A DNA stretch of 15,416 bases from Clostridiales bacterium DTU092 (GTDB taxonomy: Bacteria; Bacillota; Clostridia; Caldicoprobacterales; Caldicoprobacteraceae), in assembly GCA_001513505.1 (NCBI GenBank), contig LFTM01000200.1:12933-28348 (forward strand), given 5' to 3'. The first letter of the stretch is position 1; every line of letters begins with the position of its first letter. The translations under genes were made by a program, and so were the position numbers. A model generated the notes under the pieces. The model saw only the letters and a list, made by a program, of their open reading frames with translations, was not told where the DNA came from and searched no databases. Below are positions 1-7,227 of the stretch, piece by piece.

Positions 1-1
1 A

Positions 2-886
2 CTCTCGGTTTTATTTTTATACTGGACATCCCGAAGAATATCAAAACCGTTGATACAAATGAATGAGATTTCACGGGAATTTGCTCAGGGCAATTTTAGC
101 CGCAGGGTTAAGGTTCAGACAAAAGATGAAACGGGGCAGCTGGCGGTAAATTTTAATGCCATGGCGGATTCCCTTGAAAAGCTGGAGGAGATGCGCAGGA
201 GCTTTGTAGCCAATGTATCCCATGAATTAAGGTCACCTCTTACATCGATTATGGGGTATGTTCAGGGGGTATTGGATAATACAATAAAACCGGACGAAAG
301 GGATAAATACTTAAAGATAAGCCTGTCCGAAGCTCAAAGGCTGAGCAAGCTGATAGATGAGCTTTTAGACCTTTCACAGATTGAATCAGGACAATTCTCG
401 CTTAATATGGTTGTGTTCGATATTAATGAACAGATCAGGCGTTCGATTATTTCCTATGAAGAGAGGATAAACCAAAAAAATATAGATGTTGAAGTGGATT
501 TTGAAGACGAATATTGTTGGGTAGAAGCTGATGTGGACAGAATTCAGCAGGTGGTTCTAAATCTCATTGATAATGCCATAAAGTATAACCGAGAGAACGG
601 AAAATTAACTATCAGGACCTGGAAACGCAGGGATAAAGCCTATATAAAAATACAGGACAGAGGACCCGGTATTCCCAAAGAGGATATCGTGCATATCTGG
701 GAGCGCTTCTATCAGGTAGATAAGTCAAGAAGCAGCAAAAATGAGGGCAGAGGTTTGGGTTTGTCCATTGTTAAAAAGATAATTGAACAGCATGAACAGA
801 ATATATGGGTTAATAGCAGGCTTGGTGAGGGTACTGCCTTTATTTTTTCATTAAAATCAGCCAGAAGGCCGGAAAGAAATCGATAA
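2..886 (+). CDS. Sensor histidine kinase, C-terminal part (5' truncated by window)
   Basis: Membrane sensor kinase that autophosphorylates a histidine and passes the phosphate to a response regulator, presumably encoded upstream outside the window. The reading frame is open to the window edge, so the TTG at 50 is internal and not the true start. The 294 visible residues begin with the end of a membrane helix (LSVLFLYW), then a HAMP domain (about 10-65), a HisKA domain with the H-box FVANVSHELRSPLTSI (phospho-acceptor H74 of the visible part), and a HATPase domain with N-box NLIDNAIKYN (from 187), G1 box DRGPGIP (from 219), F-box ERFYQVDKSRS and G2 box GRGLGLSIVK (from 249). All catalytic boxes are intact. 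The extracellular sensor domain is not visible, so the signal is unknown. It lies 83 bases before htrA on the same strand. A role in envelope or secretion stress, as for CssS of Bacillus, is inference from that neighbour. Confidence 0.95.
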   Translation, partial: LSVLFLYWTSRRISKPLIQMNEISREFAQGNFSRRVKVQTKDETGQLAVNFNAMADSLEKLEEMRRSFVANVSHELRSPLTSIMGYVQGVLDNTIKPDERDKYLKISLSEAQRLSKLIDELLDLSQIESGQFSLNMVVFDINEQIRRSIISYEERINQKNIDVEVDFEDEYCWVEADVDRIQQVVLNLIDNAIKYNRENGKLTIRTWKRRDKAYIKIQDRGPGIPKEDIVHIWERFYQVDKSRSSKNEGRGLGLSIVKKIIEQHEQNIWVNSRLGEGTAFIFSLKSARRPERNR

Positions 887-926
887 AAATTTACAGCCCG
901 TTCATATTTTATTAAAAAAACATGTT

Positions 927-932
927 TATAAT
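927..932 (+). promoter_or_regulatory. Candidate -10 box upstream of htrA
   Basis: A perfect TATAAT lies in the 83-base gap between the kinase and htrA, 38 bases before the start codon. No good -35 box sits at 16-18 bases (the sequence there is AT-only), and there is no TG extension. If real, the promoter probably depends on an activator, for example the response regulator of the adjacent kinase. Otherwise htrA is read through from the kinase operon; I see no terminator in the gap. Confidence 0.35.
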
Positions 933-969
933 AAATTAGGAACAAAAATATTAACGGAGGTGCAAAATC

Positions 970-2190
970 GTGAGAGAATTTTATGAATTTGATGAACAGC
1001 AGTACGAACGAAAAGGCAGAGTGTGGAAATATATAGCAGTTGCTATTGTTTTTGCATTGATAGGTGCTATCGGAATGTATTATATATCACCTTTTATAAA
1101 TGAGCATTCAAAGAATACTGCTATGAGTCCCGGTCAGGAGGAGCAGCAGAAACAACAGCAGGCTGATGACAGCAATAAAGGTATTGTTCCTGAACTTGGT
1201 GCAAAAGGTGATCTGTTCATTACAACCGACAATCCTGTCGTTGACATAGCAGAAAAGGTTGGTCCTGCTGTTGTGGGTATAACAAACAAGAGCATTGTTA
1301 CTTACCGCGACTGGTTTTTTGGTGATTACTACATGGAGGAGCAGGAAGGTTACGGTTCAGGGATCATTATAAGTGAAGAAGGGCATATTGTTACAAATGC
1401 CCATGTTGTTCAGGGAGCAAAGGAAATATTTGTGGTCTTTCAGGGTGAAAAGCAGGTTAAAGCCCAGCTCGTTGGAGCGGACGCCAACAGCGACGTGGCG
1501 GTGGTAAAAGTAGATAAGAAGGATGTTGAAGCTGTAGAGGCGGAGTTTACCGTAGCTAAACTTGGAGATTCCGACAAAGTGCGCCCCGGGGAGCTTGCGG
1601 TTGCAATTGGAAACCCCCTTGGTCATGATCTGGCTGGCACTATCACCGTAGGGGTTATCAGTGCTATCAATCGTACCCTTGTGGTTGATGAAAAGCCGTT
1701 AAAACTCATCCAGACCGATGCGGCCATAAACCGTGGCAACAGTGGAGGTGCTCTGGTAAATGCTAACGGGGAAGTCATTGGCATGAATACGCTAAAGGGC
1801 AGCGGTACCGAAGGTCTTGGTTTTGCCATACCCACTAATGAGTTTTTACCCATTGTGGAAGAGTTGATTGAAAAAGGCGTTGTGGTAAGGGAGGATGACA
1901 AACCGGGTCTTGGGATTCGCGGTCAGGAGATAACTAAGGAGGATGCTGAGAAGCTTGGATATCCACAGGGTATACTGGTGATTGCCATTGCCCAGAATGG
2001 AGCTGCAGCCAAAGCCGCTATACAACCGGGTGATGTAATTATTGGTTTTAATGAAAAAGAGACAAAGGATTTTCAGACACTGAAGGATTTAATTGAAAAA
2101 CAAAAAGTTGGGGATGTGGTAAAAGTAAAGATATGGAGAGAAGGCAAGGAATTCACACTGCCCGTAACACTGCAGCCGCTGCAGAATTAG
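970..2190 (+). CDS. htrA: HtrA/DegP-family membrane-anchored serine protease with PDZ domain
   Basis: Surface protease/chaperone that degrades misfolded proteins outside the membrane. The 406 residues hold a short cytoplasmic N-terminus, one membrane helix (about 19-40), a Gln/Glu-rich linker (about 55-70), a trypsin-like domain (about 88-305) and one PDZ domain (about 312-403). The catalytic triad is complete: H145 in TNAHVV, D175 in DANSDVAVV and S258 in GNSGGAL. The layout of one N-terminal anchor and one C-terminal PDZ matches HtrA/YkdA-type proteins of Gram-positive bacteria rather than periplasmic DegP with two PDZ domains. The GTG start is chosen because GGAGG at 956-960 lies nine bases upstream and the next residues lead directly into the anchor. 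The gene follows a sensor kinase gene; in Bacillus the CssRS two-component system controls htrA, so a similar link is plausible here but not shown. Confidence 0.95.
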   Translation: MREFYEFDEQQYERKGRVWKYIAVAIVFALIGAIGMYYISPFINEHSKNTAMSPGQEEQQKQQQADDSNKGIVPELGAKGDLFITTDNPVVDIAEKVGPAVVGITNKSIVTYRDWFFGDYYMEEQEGYGSGIIISEEGHIVTNAHVVQGAKEIFVVFQGEKQVKAQLVGADANSDVAVVKVDKKDVEAVEAEFTVAKLGDSDKVRPGELAVAIGNPLGHDLAGTITVGVISAINRTLVVDEKPLKLIQTDAAINRGNSGGALVNANGEVIGMNTLKGSGTEGLGFAIPTNEFLPIVEELIEKGVVVREDDKPGLGIRGQEITKEDAEKLGYPQGILVIAIAQNGAAAKAAIQPGDVIIGFNEKETKDFQTLKDLIEKQKVGDVVKVKIWREGKEFTLPVTLQPLQN

Positions 2191-2215
2191 TATTGGTTTG
2201 ATATATGATAAATAA

Positions 2216-2241
2216 AGAACCGAGACGGATGTCCCGGTTCT
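2216..2241 (-). terminator. Intrinsic terminator between convergent genes
   Basis: AGAACCG (2216-2222) pairs with CGGTTCT (2235-2241), and an inner GAC/GTC pairs after one A/C mismatch, closing a four-base loop. Read on the minus strand the hairpin is followed by TTTATTTATC, so it fits best as the terminator of the zinc-ribbon gene that ends at 2253. Read on the plus strand it follows htrA by 25 bases but lacks a T-run, so any effect there would be weaker. Confidence 0.7.
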
Positions 2242-2252
2242 GTGAAATATGA

Positions 2253-3716
2253 TTAATTATCATATATAAACTTTGCGAGAAATCTGGGTATTTCCTCATA
2301 GTTGCCCCAGCGGTTGCCGAAAACTCTGAGTCTTGCTCCGGTTTGTATGGAAACATTGCCCCAGTATTCAACGGAGACCAGCTGTGGGGACTGGGGATCG
2401 TCTGAGATATCAAGAGTAAACCGGTTCTTGTCACCCATTGACTGGATATCCTCAACGGTTCCTTTAAATACGAACGTTCTGCCATTATGCAGATCCGGAT
2501 TATTTCTAAGCTGGTTATAGTCCACGGCCCAGGCCCGGCTGGTGTATTCTGCTTCAGTAACGGGCCGTTCGATTATAACTTGTGTAACAGAATCCTCTTT
2601 TCCTTCCAGGCGGGCTGTTATGGTACATGGAGTATATCCGGGGTATGAAGCTTTGACATAGATGGTAAAATTACCTGTTTCGGGGTCAACTTCAGGTTCG
2701 GCTCTGGTTTCAAGATCTACTTCAAGGGTAGCCTGGGGATCGGTGGTACCGGTAATTTTAGCCCATTGGCCGGAAACTTCTATTGGGCCGGTTTGATCTA
2801 TGTCCAATGGGATTTCCAGCTGTTGCCGTTTTAAAACTAATTTACGTATGTTTTCAACATAGTTTCTGGTTGCCACCCGTATCTCGAATACATTTTCAGG
2901 GTCATCAGGTACGGGGAATTCCTTTTCGAACAGGCCTTCACTGTCAACCAAATCGCTGTAATTGTCATCATTTATGAACACTTGAGAACCCGGTTCCACC
3001 TTAAATACAATACGGCAGGTTTCACCTTCAATAAACACTTCATCCGTTGAAGGATGCACCATAGTTAAAGGGGATAAGGGAGCATCAAGTACGAATTCTA
3101 CCCTTTCCTTAACCGGTGAAAGGCCTTCCTTATAGATGGTGGCGTCAAGGGTAACCTTTACCTGTTCATCTTGGTTGATTTCTGAAAATGATGAGTAAAG
3201 AAATGCATCATCGTATACCACTTCCACTTTGCCATCGGTTACTTCATAAGTTTCTCCCAGTATTTCAACTCTTTCTCCATTGCTTGTGTTAATAATTATC
3301 CTGTGCACCGGTTTTCCATCTATAACCGCAGTTTCAACAAATGAGGATGCTGTTATTTTCGGGCTTGACACATGAGTTTTTTTTGAATATTTCGACAATT
3401 GATCAAGTGTAATATATACACCTACACCTAATATGGCCAACAGGATAATGCTGACACAAACAGTTACCAACCTCTTTAGGTTTCGCGATGAGGTTTTGGA
3501 TTTTCGATAGCGGCGAAGGGGTATTTGCTCTGTATAGTCAAGTTCTGATTCCTGTTCAGACGAAAAGAGTATATCATCCATACCATCCCATGCCATTTCC
3601 GTTTTATCTGCATCCTCAAATTCGGTGGATTCCGGCTGGTATGGGAGTTTATTGCCGCAGTAGTAACAGTAACGGTGGTAATAGTTGTTTTTTGTCCCGC
3701 AGGACGAGCATATCAT
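2253..3716 (-). CDS. Zinc-ribbon single-pass membrane protein with Ig-like and OB-like extracellular part; function unknown
   Basis: No specific function is recognised. The 487 residues start with a four-cysteine zinc ribbon (C3, C6, C17, C20: CSSCG and CYYCG), then an acidic stretch (about 28-62), a basic stretch (RRYRKSKTSSRNLKR), one membrane helix (about 82-102) and about 385 residues likely outside the cell. The positive charges before the helix place the zinc ribbon in the cytoplasm. The outer part is beta-rich and resembles successive Ig-like domains, and the last 75 or so residues (from NGRTFVFKGTVEDIQ) look like an OB fold. The architecture recalls YvbJ/TcaA-type proteins, which is analogy only. 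The start is the ATG at 3716: AGGAGGG at 3726-3732 lies nine bases upstream, whereas an in-frame GTG at 3737 would put that site inside the coding region. It is transcribed alone and converges on htrA. Confidence 0.85.
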   Translation of the reverse strand: MICSSCGTKNNYYHRYCYYCGNKLPYQPESTEFEDADKTEMAWDGMDDILFSSEQESELDYTEQIPLRRYRKSKTSSRNLKRLVTVCVSIILLAILGVGVYITLDQLSKYSKKTHVSSPKITASSFVETAVIDGKPVHRIIINTSNGERVEILGETYEVTDGKVEVVYDDAFLYSSFSEINQDEQVKVTLDATIYKEGLSPVKERVEFVLDAPLSPLTMVHPSTDEVFIEGETCRIVFKVEPGSQVFINDDNYSDLVDSEGLFEKEFPVPDDPENVFEIRVATRNYVENIRKLVLKRQQLEIPLDIDQTGPIEVSGQWAKITGTTDPQATLEVDLETRAEPEVDPETGNFTIYVKASYPGYTPCTITARLEGKEDSVTQVIIERPVTEAEYTSRAWAVDYNQLRNNPDLHNGRTFVFKGTVEDIQSMGDKNRFTLDISDDPQSPQLVSVEYWGNVSIQTGARLRVFGNRWGNYEEIPRFLAKFIYDN

Positions 3717-3827
3717 ATACGATCTCCCTCCTATCACTAATTACTATTCGCAAATTTATCCAAAAATCCTTCTATCTTTGCATAAAAAAGCAATGGTGAC
3801 TATATAGAATTTTTCGGGTTTCTTTTA

Positions 3828-3997
3828 TTTGCAGAATATAATGGAAGTCACCTTACGGAAAAGCTTAGAGCCTGTTAACGCAGCGCGGGATAAGTCCGAA
3901 TCACTGTTTGAGCGAAGCGGGTTTGATGATGACCCAAGAGTAAGTTTTACTTATTTCCAGCCTTGGAGCTCCAATGGTTGGAATTATATTCTGCAAA
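3828..3997. repeat. 170-bp intergenic element with perfect 15-bp terminal inverted repeats (MITE-like candidate)
   Basis: TTTGCAGAATATAAT at 3828-3842 is repeated exactly, inverted, at 3983-3997. The inside (3843-3982) is more GC-rich than its AT-rich flanks and includes GTTTGAGCGAAGCGGGTTTG (3908-3927). I see no clear target-site duplication. A 60-codon open frame runs through most of it, but it has no ribosome binding site and no recognisable protein features, so I do not call a gene. The element fills most of the 405-base gap 3717-4121. The rest of that gap holds, on its left, GGTGACT (3795-3801) inverted as AGTCACC (3846-3852) and, on its right, a promoter and ribosome binding site for the next gene. 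Mobility is inference; a structured RNA or regulatory repeat would look similar. Confidence 0.5.
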
Positions 3998-4048
3998 ATA
4001 TTATTCAGTAAAAATATGGCGGTATGTCCGGATTTTATGAATAAGGGG

Positions 4049-4077
4049 TTTTAATATGGGCAAAATCATGTTACAAT
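4049..4077 (+). promoter_or_regulatory. Candidate extended -10 promoter for the DUF6106-like gene
   Basis: TACAAT at 4072-4077 is preceded by TGT (4069-4071), forming an extended -10. The -35 position at a 17-base spacing reads TTTTAA, a poor match, which extended -10 promoters tolerate. It lies 45 bases before the start codon of the gene at 4122. Confidence 0.45.
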
Positions 4078-4121
4078 TATTTCTAAAGCACTGATAATAA
4101 ATCAAGAGGGGGCTTAATAAT

Positions 4122-4688
4122 ATGGATCACTTTCATGGCAGGGATCATTTTCATGAAGAGTCTGTAAGCAGAGTCAAAATGGGATTAAACTCAATTATAT
4201 ATGCTTTGTGCTATATAGCAATGGTATTTTTTGCATTATTGGCCGTGTGGGGTTTTAATTCAATATTCTATCAAATAGCTGCCGGCCAAATAAACTTTAT
4301 GACCATAATAGTGATGCTGGTATCAGGTGGGCTTGCGTATGGGTTCTATGTTTTGAAAAACAACCAGCGTATTGAATATGACTATACATTCACCAACGGG
4401 GTTTTAGATATAGCAAAGATTATAAACAACAGCAAGAGAAAAAGATTGTTATCTATGAATGTAAAGGATTTTGAAGTGGTAGCTCCTATAAGTGATGAAG
4501 GTTTTCAGCGGATGCTCAACCATAAAGGTATTCAGAAACGCTATAATTATTTTCTCAACCGGGGTGGGGGGCTTTACTATGGTGTTTTTACCCAGGACGG
4601 TGCGAAATCCATGCTGGTATTTGAACCAAGTCAGAAAATGCTGGAGCTGTTTAAAATATATAATCCCCGGAATATAAAGATCCAGTAA
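4122..4688 (+). CDS. DUF6106-like small membrane protein, function unknown
   Basis: A 188-residue protein with two predicted membrane helices (about 22-46 and 58-78) followed by a cytoplasmic domain of about 110 residues. The stretch FTNGVLDIAKIINNSKRKR and the following LLSMNVKDFEVVAPI resemble what I recall of the clostridial DUF6106 family, a family without known function; this assignment is from memory of the pattern. The N-terminus is unusual: MDHFHGRDHFHEE has four histidines in two HFH units, encoded by a near-direct DNA repeat. The ATG start has GAGGGGG at 4106-4112, nine bases upstream. It appears to be a single-gene unit with its own promoter and a terminator nine bases after the stop. 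Confidence 0.8.
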   Translation: MDHFHGRDHFHEESVSRVKMGLNSIIYALCYIAMVFFALLAVWGFNSIFYQIAAGQINFMTIIVMLVSGGLAYGFYVLKNNQRIEYDYTFTNGVLDIAKIINNSKRKRLLSMNVKDFEVVAPISDEGFQRMLNHKGIQKRYNYFLNRGGGLYYGVFTQDGAKSMLVFEPSQKMLELFKIYNPRNIKIQ

Positions 4689-4696
4689 AAAAACTT

Positions 4697-4720
4697 AGAC
4701 CCCTGAAAAGGGGTCTTTTT
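4697..4720 (+). terminator. Intrinsic terminator after the DUF6106-like gene
   Basis: AGACCCC (4697-4703) pairs with GGGGTCT (4710-4716) around a six-base loop and is followed by TTTT. The position just after the stop codon fits a rho-independent terminator and separates this gene from the nifS-thiI unit. Confidence 0.85.
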
Positions 4721-4807
4721 GATGTCCGGGAACAAATTGAAGATTACAGTATATTTTAGATTGTTTCTTTGATATAAGTGTGTAGATGAATGCGTAAATA
4801 CTTTATA

Positions 4808-4836
4808 TTGTAAGAACCATAGTAAAGGGGTAAAAT
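4808..4836 (+). promoter_or_regulatory. Sigma-A-like promoter of the nifS-thiI-ATPase unit
   Basis: TTGTAA (4808-4813) and TAAAAT (4831-4836) are separated by exactly 17 bases and lie 44 bases before the nifS start. It is the best promoter match in the 192-base gap between the preceding gene and nifS. Confidence 0.6.
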
Positions 4837-4880
4837 AAGGAATAATCCGGTTTTTAATTAGGAAAGGGAGGATATCGTGT

Positions 4881-6038
4881 ATGGAAAAAGAGATTTATCT
4901 GGATAATGCAGCTACTACACCTGTTCATCCTGATATAGCAAAGACAGTAATGGAATGTATGGTAAATGACTATGGAAATCCATCCTCTTTGCATAGATTA
5001 GGGTTAAATGCCGAAAAAAAGTTAAAAGCTGCCAGGGAAGAACTGGCTATGGCACTGGGAGTAAACGCTGACGGTATTTTTTTTACTTCCGGTGGTACTG
5101 AAGCCAACAATCTGGCTATCATTGGAACGGCATTGGCCAGGAAAAATAGGGGAAAACACTGTATAACCACACAAATAGAACATCCTTCTGTGTTAAATAC
5201 TTTCAAATACCTGGAAAAGGAAGGCTGGGAGGTTACCTATATACCGGCAGATAGGCAGGGAATTGTGGATCCTGATGATGTTGCCAATGCTGTCCGTCCG
5301 GATACGGTGTTGATCAGCATCATGCATGTGAATAATGAGATAGGTTCCATTCAACCTGTTAAAGATATTGGCAGGCTAATTAAGGGGAAAGGGATGACAC
5401 CGGTTTTTCATGTGGATGCAATCCAGTCATTTGGAAAAATAGATTTAAAACCGGAAAGCTGGGGTATTGATATTTTATCGGTCAGCGGTCATAAAATCCA
5501 TGCTCCGAAAGGAGTAGGCGCGCTGTATATAAGAAAGGGAATAAAAGTGCATCCTGTCCATTGGGGCGGCGGACAGGAAGGAGGGGTACGGAGCGGAACG
5601 GAGAACGTACCGGGGATAGTTGGTTTTGGTGAAGCGGTACGATGGATTGAGAATGATGTGGACAAAAAATATCTATATTTGTTAAAAGGAATTCTGGTAG
5701 CCGGCTTAAAGGAAAGAGTGTCCGAAATGGTCATTAATGGACCTGAACCACAGCATGGGGCTCCCCATATACTAAACGTCAGCTTTCCCCCTGTCAGGGG
5801 TGAGGTAATGCTCCATGCACTGGAGGATAAAGGGGTATACGTTGGTACGGGTTCCGCATGTTCATCCAGAAGAGGGAATGTAAGTCCGGTTTTTGAAGCG
5901 ACAGGGCTGGGAAAGGAGATAGCCCAAAGCGCCATTAGGATTAGCCTGTCATATATGAATACAGAGGATGAAATATACAGGGCAGTTGATTTGATAGAAA
6001 AATGTGTCAGAGAACTGGAGGGTTTTACAAGGAGGTAG
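4881..6038 (+). CDS. nifS: Cysteine desulfurase, NifS/IscS family, likely partner of ThiI
   Basis: PLP enzyme that takes sulfur from L-cysteine, leaving a persulfide on its own cysteine and releasing alanine. The 385 residues show the class V aminotransferase fold features: N-terminal YLDNAATTP, SGGTEANN (70-77), H101 in EHPSV, D179 and Q182 in VDAIQS, the PLP lysine K205 in SGHK, and the catalytic C327 in the loop GSACSSRRG. The cysteine loop is of the IscS/NifS type rather than the SufS type. The start has GGGAGG at 4866-4871, nine bases upstream. It lies four bases before thiI, the arrangement seen in Bacillus, where a dedicated NifS-like protein (NifZ) feeds ThiI for tRNA 4-thiouridine. 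No iscU gene is adjacent, so a role mainly in tRNA thiolation is favoured; a wider role in iron-sulfur cluster supply cannot be excluded. Confidence 0.95.
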   Translation: MEKEIYLDNAATTPVHPDIAKTVMECMVNDYGNPSSLHRLGLNAEKKLKAAREELAMALGVNADGIFFTSGGTEANNLAIIGTALARKNRGKHCITTQIEHPSVLNTFKYLEKEGWEVTYIPADRQGIVDPDDVANAVRPDTVLISIMHVNNEIGSIQPVKDIGRLIKGKGMTPVFHVDAIQSFGKIDLKPESWGIDILSVSGHKIHAPKGVGALYIRKGIKVHPVHWGGGQEGGVRSGTENVPGIVGFGEAVRWIENDVDKKYLYLLKGILVAGLKERVSEMVINGPEPQHGAPHILNVSFPPVRGEVMLHALEDKGVYVGTGSACSSRRGNVSPVFEATGLGKEIAQSAIRISLSYMNTEDEIYRAVDLIEKCVRELEGFTRR

Positions 6039-6042
6039 GGTA

Positions 6043-7218
6043 ATGGAAAAGGTACTATTGCTGCGATATGGAGAAATACATCTTAAAGGATTGAACCGTC
6101 CCTATTTTGAAAGGGTGCTTCTTTCTAATATAGAAAAGGCGCTGGAAGCATACGGGGATGTTAAGGTTATAAAGGCTCAGGGAAGATATTATATAGAGAA
6201 TCTGGGGGATGATCCCCGGATATACGATGCAGTTTCCAGGATATTCGGTATTATATCCTTTAGTCCGGCTTTAAAGGTCGAAAAGAGTATGGATGCTATC
6301 CGGAAGGCGGCAGAACTTCAGCTTAAAGAGGCTATGGAGGCTCAGGGAGATTTTAACGAATTAACCTTTAAAGTGGAATCCAGAAGATCGGATAAAAGCT
6401 TTCCTTTAAACTCAATGGAGCTGAGCCGTGTTATTGGAGCTCATCTATTGAAAAATTTCTCAGGGATTAAGGTTGATGTTCATCAGCCTATGGTCACCAT
6501 TAACATTGAGATAAGGGAATGGGCATATGTATATCACCGGATTATATCCGGGGCAGGAGGCATGCCGGTCGGGACAAACGGGAAAGCGGCGCTGATGCTT
6601 TCAGGTGGCATAGACAGTCCGGTGGCCGGATGGATGATATCCAAGAGAGGAGTTAAACTTACGGCAGTTCATTTTCACAGCTTTCCCTATACCAGCGATC
6701 GTTCAAAGGAGAAAGTGATTGAACTGTGCAGGATCCTTACCAGGTATTGCGGTCCGATAAGACTGTACGTTGTGCCGTTTACAAGGATTCAACAGGAACT
6801 ATACCAAAAGTGTCCCGATAACATGCTTACACTGCTTATGAGAAGATTTATGATGAAGATCGGGGAGATTATTGCCGGAAAAGAAGGGGCAAGTGTATTG
6901 ATAACCGGTGAAAGCTTAGGTCAGGTAGCCAGCCAGACTCTCGAAAGTTTAATTGTTACCGATGACGCTGTATCTATGCCTATATTAAGACCTCTGATAG
7001 GGATGGATAAGATTGAAATAATTGATATAGCTAAGGAGATCGATACCTACGAAACATCTATCCTTCCCTATGAAGACTGCTGTACGATATTTGTACCAAA
7101 GCACCCTCTTACCAAACCCAGACTGGACAGGATCAGGGAAGCTGAAACACTGGTAGAAGGTGAGGAGCTTATAAAAGAAGCAGTTGCCAATGTTGAGGTC
7201 ATTGACATAAAGGGGTGA
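6043..7218 (+). CDS. thiI: ThiI, tRNA 4-thiouridine synthetase (rhodanese-less form)
   Basis: Adenylates U8 of tRNA and replaces its oxygen with sulfur, giving 4-thiouridine; in some bacteria it also feeds thiamine thiazole synthesis. The 391 residues contain the N-terminal ferredoxin-like and THUMP region (about 1-165), the PP-loop ATP site SGGIDSP (187-193) and the family sequences GESLGQVASQTLESL and PYEDCCTIFVPKHP. The protein ends after the adenylation domain, without the C-terminal rhodanese domain of the Escherichia coli enzyme, as in Bacillus. This implies that sulfur comes straight from the upstream NifS. The start at 6043 is chosen because GGAGG (6031-6035) lies seven bases upstream; an in-frame ATG at 6004 would overlap nifS and add 13 unrelated residues. 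Confidence 0.96.
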   Translation: MEKVLLLRYGEIHLKGLNRPYFERVLLSNIEKALEAYGDVKVIKAQGRYYIENLGDDPRIYDAVSRIFGIISFSPALKVEKSMDAIRKAAELQLKEAMEAQGDFNELTFKVESRRSDKSFPLNSMELSRVIGAHLLKNFSGIKVDVHQPMVTINIEIREWAYVYHRIISGAGGMPVGTNGKAALMLSGGIDSPVAGWMISKRGVKLTAVHFHSFPYTSDRSKEKVIELCRILTRYCGPIRLYVVPFTRIQQELYQKCPDNMLTLLMRRFMMKIGEIIAGKEGASVLITGESLGQVASQTLESLIVTDDAVSMPILRPLIGMDKIEIIDIAKEIDTYETSILPYEDCCTIFVPKHPLTKPRLDRIREAETLVEGEELIKEAVANVEVIDIKG

Positions 7219-7227
7219 CAATGATTA

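Noticed and set aside
3829..4011. 60-codon open frame covering the inverted-repeat element
   Set aside because: No ribosome binding site, no recognisable domain, and its extent simply follows the repeat element; better explained as a chance frame.
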